The notes under the pieces are model-generated. The model was not told where the DNA came from. It was given only the letters and a program-made list of their open reading frames with translations, and searched no databases. 64,000 nt of DNA from Corynebacterium sp. MSK008 (GTDB lineage Bacteria > Actinomycetota > Actinomycetes > Mycobacteriales > Mycobacteriaceae): positions 92,769-156,768 of the forward strand of contig NZ_JASPJX010000004.1 of NCBI RefSeq assembly GCF_030232585.1, written 5' to 3'. Each line of letters opens with the position of its first letter. The first letter of the stretch is position 1. Positions 7,901 through 13,727 of this stretch are shown one piece after another. The translations under genes and the position numbers were made by a program.

Positions 7901-8705
7901 GAAACAGTCGCTGGTGGCGGTGCTGTCCGCATCCCCGAAGAAGTCCAAGGCGGGGTCGAACTGGTGGGGCTCGCCGCCGGAGCGCATGCGCCGCGTCGAG
8001 GTGGAGGCCGCCGGCGAGGCGACCTACAAGCCGTCCGCGTCGCTCATGCGCAAGCGCGGCGTGGTGGAGACGCTGCGCCTGCTCGCGCCCATCACGCAGG
8101 CCGTGCTGGCCGCGGTGTTCGCCGCTGCTGTGGTGACGCTGCTGGAGCGCTTCGGCTTCTGGACGTACCTCCTCGGCGGCCTGGTGTGGATGGCCGTGGG
8201 TGTGCTGGCCGTGCTGTCTGCCGTGGTGGCGAAGTGGGTGCTGGTCGGGCGGCACAAGGCCGGCGAGCACCCGCTGTACTCCTGGTTCGTCTGGCTCAAC
8301 GAGCTGCAGGACCAGTTCGTCGAAGTCGTCGCCGCGCCGTGGTTCTTCAACTGGGCCTCCGGCTCCGGCGAGATGAACCTGGCGCTGCGCGCGCTGGGCG
8401 TGCGCGTGGGCCGCGGCGCGTGGATCGAGTCCTACTGGTTCCCGGAGACCGACCTGTGCGTAGTCGGCCGCGGCGCGTCGGTCGGCCCGGGCACAGTGGT
8501 GCAGACGCACCTGTTCCAGGACCGCGTGATGTCCCTGGACACGGTGTCCATCCAGGATTCAGCCACCTTGGCCGCGCACTCGGTGTCCCTGCCGGGGTCC
8601 GCGATCGGCGCCGGCGCGACGGTGGGCCCGGGCTCACTGGTCATGCGTGGCGACGAGGTGCCGGCCATGACCGTGTGGCAGGGCAACCCCGTGGAGCCGC
8701 AGTAG
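4908..8705 (+). CDS. Pls/PosA-family non-ribosomal peptide synthetase (amino-acid polymer synthetase-like)
   Basis: 1265-aa membrane megaenzyme. An adenylation domain (~20-480) has IIFTSGSTGKPKG (~152), FDAS (~207), NTYGPTEATV (~290), GRADDQVKIGGRRIELGE and RTSGKVDKKAL (~466). A carrier domain follows, with its phosphopantetheine Ser in FELGGSSLA (~521). The rest has about six membrane spans alternating with left-handed beta-helix (hexapeptide) segments near 700-800, 920-990 and 1165-1260. This layout matches Pls/PosA enzymes, which join one basic amino acid into short homopolymers. By alignment to GrsA the pocket reads D-A-E-S-I-G-T-V-V plus the general Lys; the acidic residue suggests a diamino substrate such as lysine (inference from memory of published codes). 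There is no separate condensation or thioesterase gene nearby. An ATG at 4908 with no SD suggests a leaderless start; earlier in-frame starts fall in the intergenic repeat. Confidence 0.85.
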   Translation: MSQADNPLLRSHLAPPERTLIDVLTATAAEHPDAAAIDDGGANSADDGVLTYAELVEEIERRAAEMRRMGVRDGGRVGVRMTSGSRELYLAILSTMRAGCAYVPVDADDPDERAETVFGEADVDAIWTDDGLRVLKPVQDSDELGEVTPDHDCWIIFTSGSTGKPKGVAVTHRSAAAFVDAEARLFCQDNPLGPDDRVLAGLSVAFDASCEEMWLAWGHGACLVPAPRALVRSGQDLGPWLIRRDITVVSTVPTLAGLWPKEALDNIRLLIVGGEACSQELTDRLAEGREMWNTYGPTEATVVASAKQLFPGEAVTIGWPLDGWDLAVADDGELIIGGVGLARYLDPEKDAEKYAPMGDWERAYRTGDHVKLTDNGLAFIGRADDQVKIGGRRIELGEVEANVAALEGVYNSAVAVQTLPSGDKVLVGYVSPNEGTELDVPQMRERLAEVMPAALVPRLHIMDELPIRTSGKVDKKALPWPLPASVDAVGLTETETWVAEQWVEVLGLDVPGRDADFFELGGSSLAAAALITRLRERVPTIAVRDLYDHPRLETLASLIDELTLSNRTAKREREVEPVGAGTRVAQTLAMIPVMTLKAATAVTWVAIAANLLGLTELSWSWLAAAFVVLCTPFGRIPIGALGARAIRGRVKPGVYTRGGAQHVRLWAAERWLAASGALNISSANAAKITARMLGSTIGKGVDMHAFAPVTGLLSIGEGSAIEPEVDLSGVWLDGDELHVGEVTIGAEARVGARSTLMPGTEIRDGAHVEAGSTVTGRKPVKKGSRWAGSPARKVGRSKHRFPNERPPRRPLWALGYGLTSLFLALLPAAAGVAGAVATVGLARLAHTSSVWGLLVFAPVGGLVYIGCGLLLTWLAVRVASIGVKPGVFPVRSVHGWALWTVTRLMDDARTRYFPIYAGLATPVWLRSLGAQIGERAEVSTAVMVPKLTEVRDGAFLADDTMVGTYELGDGWIRTDHTVVGKRSFVGNSGMVAPGRKLAKQSLVAVLSASPKKSKAGSNWWGSPPERMRRVEVEAAGEATYKPSASLMRKRGVVETLRLLAPITQAVLAAVFAAAVVTLLERFGFWTYLLGGLVWMAVGVLAVLSAVVAKWVLVGRHKAGEHPLYSWFVWLNELQDQFVEVVAAPWFFNWASGSGEMNLALRALGVRVGRGAWIESYWFPETDLCVVGRGASVGPGTVVQTHLFQDRVMSLDTVSIQDSATLAAHSVSLPGSAIGAGATVGPGSLVMRGDEVPAMTVWQGNPVEPQ

Positions 8706-8709
8706 GGGT

Positions 8710-9207
8710 TTACGGCGCTGCGATCTGCTCGATCCCCTTCATCGGAAGCAGCAGATGCAGCGGCTCCCCCGGCATTTCCTGAAAATCTGCGTGGCGGAGG
8801 TAGAAATCCTTAGCCTGTTGATCCAACGCGTGGACCAGGACGGCCGCCGCCCCAACCTCCGCAGCAGCCGTGAAACATCGCGCTAAAGCATCGCGCAGCA
8901 TCGCTCTGCCAACGCCTTTGCCCTGCGCATTCACGTCCACAGCCAGCCGAGCAAGAATGATTACGGGAATCGGGTCCGGCCGACCTTTTGCGAAGCTGTC
9001 CGGCGCGGCCCCTTTTTCCAAACCCCCGGTACAGATCGCGTAATAGTCGGCGACCCGCTCGTTCCACGTCGACACATACACGGCGCAGTTTTTCGCACGC
9101 TGGTTTTGTAGTGCATACCGGTGGAACCACAAGTCCAAGGAAGCGATTCCACACCGAAACGACGCCCGGTCATCGCTTTTCACCAATTGCCGTGGCGGCT
9201 GAAGGAC
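8710..9207 (-). CDS. tacT: GNAT acetyltransferase toxin (TacT family)
   Basis: 165-aa GNAT protein. Family features are F-x-CG-x-x-SLD-x-W near residue 18, a YY core, PIPVIILARLAVD (~85-97), the acetyl-CoA loop QGKGVGRAML (~101-110) and VHALDQQAKDFY (~129-140), whose Tyr is the usual general acid. TacT enzymes block translation by acetylating aminoacyl-tRNA. The gene directly follows a DUF1778 antitoxin. I chose GTG at 9207, 5 nt after the antitoxin stop, because it gives the usual toxin length and implies translational coupling. Longer versions starting at GTG 9252 or TTG 9258 would overlap the antitoxin. Identification as a toxin rests on family and context. Confidence 0.8.
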   Translation of the reverse strand, partial: VLQPPRQLVKSDDRASFRCGIASLDLWFHRYALQNQRAKNCAVYVSTWNERVADYYAICTGGLEKGAAPDSFAKGRPDPIPVIILARLAVDVNAQGKGVGRAMLRDALARCFTAAAEVGAAAVLVHALDQQAKDFYLRHADFQEMPGEPLHLLLPMKGIEQIAAP

Positions 9208-9211
9208 ACGG

Positions 9212-9496
9212 TCAGTCGCCAAAGCTGAATTCCTTCCCAAATGGGCTTTCACCCGCAAACAGCTCAGCCAATTTCCTAAAGTCTGCTGGCCGCTCTAGAA
9301 GTTTTTCTACGTGCGAGAAGTTCTCTTCACTCAGAACGAACCAGCGCTGATCAGCGAGCACCATTTCAGCTCGCTCAACCGCACTCTCCAGAACAAACTC
9401 CGAGACTGACTTATTAGTCGCCTCCGCAGCCTGCCTGAGCCGGTCATCTTGTAGCGCCGTGGTCCGAAGATTCAACCGGCGGTCTTTCACTGTCAT
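9212..9496 (-). CDS. tacA: DUF1778 antitoxin (TacA family)
   Basis: 94-aa ribbon-helix-helix antitoxin. RRLNLRTTALQDDRLRQAAE forms the N-terminal DNA-binding strand and helix, and NKSVSEFVLESAVERAE the second helix. The C-terminal part (DQRWFVLSEENFSHVEKLLE, then FGKEFSF) is the flexible toxin-neutralising tail. DUF1778 proteins pair with GNAT toxins and autorepress. The start at 9496 has a GGGGAG ribosome-binding site; upstream, two TTGTAC boxes one helical turn apart are a likely operator. The toxin gene begins 5 nt after the stop. Confidence 0.87.
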   Translation of the reverse strand: MTVKDRRLNLRTTALQDDRLRQAAEATNKSVSEFVLESAVERAEMVLADQRWFVLSEENFSHVEKLLERPADFRKLAELFAGESPFGKEFSFGD

Positions 9497-9515
9497 TTTG
9501 ACTCTCCCCTCGATC

Positions 9516-9532
9516 TTGTACGCACATTGTAC
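9516..9532 (-). promoter_or_regulatory. Putative TacA operator
   Basis: TTGTAC at 9516-9521 and again at 9527-9532, 11 bp apart, about 20-35 bp upstream of the antitoxin ATG. Each contains the self-complementary GTAC core. This is a plausible autorepression site for the ribbon-helix-helix antitoxin (inference). Confidence 0.45.
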
Positions 9533-9564
9533 ACACACTAGACCTCCGCACAACCCGATCCGGC

Positions 9565-9628
9565 TTTTCGAGTGGAGCATTTCGAAAACCACCAGTTTTG
9601 GTGCCATTTTCGAAATGCTCCATTCGAA
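9565..9628. repeat. Palindrome with 14-bp-period word TTTCGA (element E2)
   Basis: Arms 9568-9588 and 9607-9627 are inverted repeats with one mismatch in 21 bp. TTCGA occurs at 9567 and 9581 in the left arm and at 9609 and 9623 in the right arm, so the period is 14 in both. The centre contains a small CACCA/TGGTG hairpin. It lies upstream of the antitoxin gene and downstream of the surface-protein gene 9720-10586. Confidence 0.75.
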
Positions 9629-9652
9629 CTCTTGCGGGACGGAACAAGCGAA

Positions 9653-9686
9653 GGCCCCGCCTTGCGACGAATCGCAAAGCGGGGCC
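9653..9686 (-). terminator. Terminator after surface-protein gene 9720-10586
   Basis: GGCCCCGC (9653-9660) pairs with GCGGGGCC (9679-9686), extended by TTGCGA/TCGCAA inside. The strong GC stem lies 34 bp after the stop codon, with a weakly T-rich end on the minus strand. Confidence 0.6.
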
Positions 9687-9719
9687 GACGAGTTCAGAGC
9701 GCTTCAGCGCTATAGAGCA

Positions 9720-10586
9720 TTAGACCGTCTCGCCGCGGCTGAAGGCGTACCCTGCAGCGCCAACGATGGACAGGATCAGCAGCGCGACAAGACCAGCGGG
9801 CAGCTCCGCGACACCGGTGGAAGCGTTCATGCCGCGCTCGCCGTTCGCGGCAGCGTTGCCGGTGCCGTTCGCTGCGGCGCCGGCGCCAGCGTTGCCGGCG
9901 CCCGGGACGCCGCCGTTGGCCTCGACCTGCTTGGCGATCTCCTCGCCGTGGTCCTTCTTCACCTGGTCGGACTCGGCCTTCTCCTCCGGGGAGGCCGGCT
10001 GGTCCACGCGGTTCGGGTCCTTGACCAGGTCGCCGTCCTTGTTCACGAAGTACTGCACACCGGCGATGATCAGGCCCAGGCCGGCGAGTGCACCAAGGGA
10101 GCCGAGCACGATCGCGGTGGTGTTCGGGCCGGTGGTCGGCGTGGCGGTACCGGTCGCCGTCGCCGTATTGGTTGCCGTGGCCGTCGCGGTTGCGGTTGCC
10201 GTGGCAGTGCCAGTTGCGGTTTCAGTCTCGGTTGCGGTCGGGGATTCGGGAGCGCCGGAGCCTTCCGGGGCCGGCTGCTCCTTCGTGTCCAGGGAGTTCA
10301 ACGCGGCCGGCTCCGAGCCCTCCGGGGCACCCGGAAGCAGCTGGTCGTTCGGGTTTTCTGGGGCGTTGCCGGTCACCTGCGTGGCGCCGTCGCCAGAGCC
10401 GGTGCCGTCGCCGAAGATGCTCTCGTCCGCATCGTTCGGGCTATCGGTGGCCTGCTGCACGCCGTCGTCGAGCTTCGGCGCGTTGGTCTCTTGGGCACCC
10501 GCGGTCGGGATTACGCCAGCGCCAAGTGCCGCGGCGGTCGTCAGTGCGATTGCAGTCTTGTTCAAACGCATTGTCTGCTCCTTCAC
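9720..10586 (-). CDS. Tail-anchored surface protein with Ala-Thr stalk and FLNKDG unit (paralog 3)
   Basis: 288-aa exported protein with a signal peptide (residues 1-30, ending TAGAQ). A Glu/Pro/Gly-rich region leads into an Ala-Thr dipeptide tract (~118-150). A hydrophobic stretch near 158-175 is followed by YFVNKDGDLVKDPNRVD, SPEEKAESDQVKK and EEIAKQ. The end reads RGMNASTG, then a membrane span and FSRGETV. The YFVNKDG-RVD-PEEKA block matches 988-1941 closely, and the hydrophobic stretch before it also matches. The Ala-Thr tract is encoded by degenerate hexanucleotide repeats (10145-10245), so its length could vary in frame. The class-F-like sortase 10707-11420 lies just upstream, probably its partner. 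Function is unknown. Confidence 0.85.
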   Translation of the reverse strand: MKEQTMRLNKTAIALTTAAALGAGVIPTAGAQETNAPKLDDGVQQATDSPNDADESIFGDGTGSGDGATQVTGNAPENPNDQLLPGAPEGSEPAALNSLDTKEQPAPEGSGAPESPTATETETATGTATATATATATATNTATATGTATPTTGPNTTAIVLGSLGALAGLGLIIAGVQYFVNKDGDLVKDPNRVDQPASPEEKAESDQVKKDHGEEIAKQVEANGGVPGAGNAGAGAAANGTGNAAANGERGMNASTGVAELPAGLVALLILSIVGAAGYAFSRGETV

Positions 10587-10706
10587 TTTCGGTTGTTCAT
10601 CCCACCCACCTAGTGCATCGGCCAGGTGGCGGGGTCACGTTACAACCGGGTCCTCCACGCCCCTGTCAGAACGGTACGAAATACCCGCACAACGGGGCCG
10701 AAAAAA

Positions 10707-11420
10707 CTATGCCCGGGGGATGGCTGGGGCGGGCTCCGCGGAGCCGTCGATAGGCCCGGCGACACCTGCAAACTGCCAGCCCACAACCGCATTTCGCACC
10801 GACTGCTGGTAGAACGGCGGCTGGATGCAACTGATTGTCAGCAACCTGCCAGGGGTGGGGCCTTCACCCCAGATGGAGGTGTCGCTACTGAGTGACGCTT
10901 TCACCGGGTCGTGGAAATCCGTCGCCGTGTATTTCAGCCACGCCTCGCCGGAGGCTTCGGTGCGCAGGTACAGCACGTCGCCGGCGCGGACGGTGTGGTG
11001 GTCGGCGGAGCCGTCGTAAAGCTTGTCGAAGACTGCCTCCACCCCGGAACCCGTATGCCCCGCGATGACCACAATGTCCTCGGCCTGCGAGCCCGGCAAC
11101 GCATACGGGCGGTCGGGTGAGGTGTACGCGCACGCGAGGTCCAGCGTCGCCGGGTCGATGGTGCCGTCGTGCGCGCGGCAATCGTTCGGCTCGAAGCCCG
11201 CGACCAGGCCAATCGCAGGGACGTACATCTCCACCGGGCGGCTGTCCGCAATGTACGGCGCCTCCTGCTGCGGCGCCGGCGCGGGAGCCTCGGCGGCGGG
11301 CGGCTCGGGCGCGGGCTCGTCGGTGGGCTGGTCGTTGCCGGACCACCACAGGTATACGAGGGCCAGCAGCGTGACGACGACCAAAGGTCCAATCACGGAC
11401 CGCCCAGAATGTGATGCCAC
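10707..11420 (-). CDS. Class-F-like sortase (TISC active site), second copy
   Basis: 237-aa membrane-anchored sortase with an N-terminal span (VIGPLVVVTLLALVYLWW, ~8-25) and a Pro/Ala/Glu-rich linker. The catalytic residues are His in IAGHTG, Cys in LLTISC (~198) and Arg in QSVRNAVVGW (~209). It resembles 2099-2815 throughout, including CAYTSPDRPY/CALTGEGYPY and DKLYDG/NKLYDG. GTG at 11420 was chosen because AAGGAG precedes it at 7 nt; a longer ORF upstream has no supporting site. It sits 120 bp upstream of the surface protein 9720-10586 on the same strand. A copy of the dispersed 11-mer (10745) lies in its last codons. Confidence 0.85.
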   Translation of the reverse strand: MASHSGRSVIGPLVVVTLLALVYLWWSGNDQPTDEPAPEPPAAEAPAPAPQQEAPYIADSRPVEMYVPAIGLVAGFEPNDCRAHDGTIDPATLDLACAYTSPDRPYALPGSQAEDIVVIAGHTGSGVEAVFDKLYDGSADHHTVRAGDVLYLRTEASGEAWLKYTATDFHDPVKASLSSDTSIWGEGPTPGRLLTISCIQPPFYQQSVRNAVVGWQFAGVAGPIDGSAEPAPAIPRA

Positions 11421-11515
11421 GGCGTACTCCTTCCCAGTTCGATGACGCGATAGTAGTCCCGGGACTGTTCGACGGGTTTGGGCGGGGCACAAGACTATTC
11501 GGTGGCTTAGAAGTT

Positions 11516-11790
11516 TTACGACGGGAGCATCGACTTCAAAGGATCTGGAACTCCAATTTCACCTTGGGGGCGCAGTCTCCGGATCTCTTTCAGGGCCTCG
11601 CCCCAATGCGTCTGATCAAGGGGCATCCAATTCTCAAACTCGGACAGGTACGAGCTCGAGAGAATCTTGTTTACCCCAGCGCGTTCAGATTTTGTCAGCT
11701 CTCGTTTCGCCTCAGTTCGATGCGCGCACGCGAGCTGCTGCACCCACAGCGGAATCAAGCGGTGGAACGCGCGCGTGTCTTCTAACTCAG
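11516..11790 (-). pseudogene. Probable 3' remnant of an unrecognised gene
   Basis: About 90 codons read without a stop and have ordinary, balanced composition: LIPLWVQQLACAHRTEAKRE, then LTKSERAGVNKIL, YLSEFENWMPLDQTHW and a proline-rich end. There is no credible start codon, because the frame runs back into the 3' end of the metallophosphoesterase gene. Base composition is lower in GC than the neighbours. I read it as the surviving tail of a truncated gene; a short unannotated gene with a TTG or GTG start cannot be excluded. Confidence 0.35.
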
Positions 11791-11792
11791 CG

Positions 11793-13574
11793 TTACCGGA
11801 GCCCCGCAATCGGGGCCGGGAGCAACCCGCGCAGCTGGTCGCCGAACTGCGAGGCAATGAACGCGAAGGCCCCACCCAGCGCGGCAACGACACCGATAAC
11901 CAGGGCGGCCTTCGCGCCGGCAGAGGAACCCTCCGCCGAAGCGGAATCAGGATCAGTCTCCGGGGTGGACTCCGCCGGGGGCTGCACCGCGGGCGCCGCC
12001 ACGCGCTTCTGCTTGGAAAAGTCCTGGTATTTGATCATCTTGGCCTCGCCGTCGGGGTTGGTCAGGCTGCGGCCGTCCTTGAAGTCCCAGGCCTCGACGC
12101 GCACACGGTCGTCGTAGACCTTCACGCGCAGACCGGTGGCGGCCTTGTCGTCCACGATCTCCTCGTCGTGGTCGCCGTCCGGCAGGTACTCGTTCAAGAT
12201 CGCTCCGGTGTTGACCACGGGGAAGCCGATGGCGCCTTGCGTGGTGCCGTCGTAACGCCTGGTGCCCCACCAGTTGTTCTGCTTCAGCGAGGAGTGCGAG
12301 TGGCTGGTGAATGCGACCACGTCGTTGTACTTCGACAGCACGTCGGAGATGGCCTGCTCATCCTCGAAATCGTTCTGGTACCAGGCGGAATGGCTCATGG
12401 ACACGGTCCCCGGCAGCAGCGGGTGGGTGAACACCAGCGCGGTCACGCCTTGTTTATCCCAGTGTGCGAGGCGCTCGTCCAGCCACTTCAGCTGCTCGGC
12501 GGAAATGCGCTGGAACGGTTCCTTGCCGCCGCGGTCAACGTCCGAGTAGTACTCCGTGTTGATGGAGATCAGCGGCGTGCCGTTCACCACCACCTCGTTC
12601 CACGGCTTGTCTTGCCCGGAGTATTTGAGGAAGCGCTGCATGTGCACCTCCGAGGTTTCCTTGCCGTACATCTCGTGGTTGCCAATGGTCCACAGCTCCA
12701 CACCCGAATCGTGCGGCACTTCCTTGCGCGCGGCGAGGAACTTGTCCCACTGCTCCTGGCTGCCGTTATCTACCAAGTCGCCGTTGATCACCAGCGCGCC
12801 CGCCTTCTCCGGCATGGCGTTGAGGCGGCTAATGGCCAGCTTGTAATCCTCCGGGTCGTCCTGCGGGTCGGAGATGACGTCGATGATGGTGTTGGGCTTG
12901 TCCGCGGTCTTGGTAAACGGCGCGCGCACCGCCACGTTGTCCACGGCCCACCAGTAGTCGTCGTTGCCGCCAAGGTAGCTAAAGGTCACCTGCATGGTCT
13001 TTGCGCCTTCCGGCACGTCGAGCTCAAAGTACTCGTGCGAGGAGTAGCGATCGCTAGTTAGCCTATCGACGACCTCCGGTTCCCCACCATCGAACCCCAC
13101 CGCAACCTGCGCTACCTGGCCGTCCTTGCCCTGCCGGTAGTGCTGGTCGAACTCGAGGGCGACCTTGCTCTGACCGGCGACGTCGATCGGCTCGGTGGTC
13201 ATGCGCGCGTCCATGGAGTCGCGCTCGGCAAGGCGCTGCTGCTTCGAATCGATGATGGCGAACTGGTCGTGCCCCTGGGTGAAAAAGTGCCGCTCGTCGG
13301 TGCCGGCGGCCCAGGTCCAGTTGCGCACATCCGAGATGGTCCAGCCGTTCCAGCGGGCCTCGCCCGAGGTCACACCCTCGACGTCTTGCGACCAGCCCTC
13401 CGGCAGGTCGTGGGTGAAATGTGCGGGGTTAGACACCCCGTCGAAGCTTTCGAAGTACAGGTACGGGCGGGTGGACTCGGGGAAGGCTTCCGGCTGGGCG
13501 GCGTGAGCGGGAACGGCGAACGGGACGGCGATGGCGAGGGCGGTGGCGACGGCAATTGCGTGGCGGGACATCAT
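11793..13574 (-). CDS. Exported metallophosphoesterase with C-terminal membrane anchor
   Basis: 593-aa protein with a signal peptide (1-25, ending PAHAA). Residues ~35-215 form a jelly-roll-like region (EFDQHYRQG, DDYWWAVDNVAV). A calcineurin-type phosphoesterase domain follows: VISDPQDD (first metal motif, usually DxH, here D-P-Q), INGDLVDNG (GDxxD), TIGNHEMYG (GNHE), VFTHPLL and TSHSHSS (usually GHxH). Metal binding is therefore likely but with two changed ligand motifs. A Pro/Ser/Asp linker and a C-terminal span (ALVIGVVAALGGAFAFIA) hold it at the envelope. The substrate is unknown. A TAATTT -10-like box 8 nt before ATG suggests a leaderless mRNA. One 11-mer copy lies at 13061. Confidence 0.82.
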   Translation of the reverse strand: MMSRHAIAVATALAIAVPFAVPAHAAQPEAFPESTRPYLYFESFDGVSNPAHFTHDLPEGWSQDVEGVTSGEARWNGWTISDVRNWTWAAGTDERHFFTQGHDQFAIIDSKQQRLAERDSMDARMTTEPIDVAGQSKVALEFDQHYRQGKDGQVAQVAVGFDGGEPEVVDRLTSDRYSSHEYFELDVPEGAKTMQVTFSYLGGNDDYWWAVDNVAVRAPFTKTADKPNTIIDVISDPQDDPEDYKLAISRLNAMPEKAGALVINGDLVDNGSQEQWDKFLAARKEVPHDSGVELWTIGNHEMYGKETSEVHMQRFLKYSGQDKPWNEVVVNGTPLISINTEYYSDVDRGGKEPFQRISAEQLKWLDERLAHWDKQGVTALVFTHPLLPGTVSMSHSAWYQNDFEDEQAISDVLSKYNDVVAFTSHSHSSLKQNNWWGTRRYDGTTQGAIGFPVVNTGAILNEYLPDGDHDEEIVDDKAATGLRVKVYDDRVRVEAWDFKDGRSLTNPDGEAKMIKYQDFSKQKRVAAPAVQPPAESTPETDPDSASAEGSSAGAKAALVIGVVAALGGAFAFIASQFGDQLRGLLPAPIAGLR

Positions 13575-13660
13575 GCATCAAAAATTAGCGCCACCTGAGA
13601 GGTCCCGCAGCGCGAACTAGGTCCGGGCCCGCTGCTGACAATAGTCTTGCGCGACAAAAA

Positions 13661-13694
13661 GGCCCGGCCCAATCAATCTCGATTGAGCCGGGCC
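13661..13694 (-). terminator. Terminator of pilus cluster A
   Basis: GGCCCGGCCCAATC (13661-13674) pairs with GATTGAGCCGGGCC (13681-13694), followed on the minus strand by TTTTTG. It is a classical intrinsic terminator 33 bp after the tip-pilin stop. Confidence 0.8.
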
Positions 13695-13727
13695 CTTTCG
13701 GTGCGCGTTTAGAGCAGGCTCCAGCGC

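Noticed and set aside
5550..8510. 986-codon open frame on the minus strand
   Set aside because: It is antisense to the Pls gene and rich in His, Arg and Ala, as produced by codon bias in high-GC DNA; no domains or start site.
10145..10245. Possible non-coding satellite
   Set aside because: It is in frame within the surface protein and encodes the Ala-Thr tract, so it is a coding low-complexity stalk.
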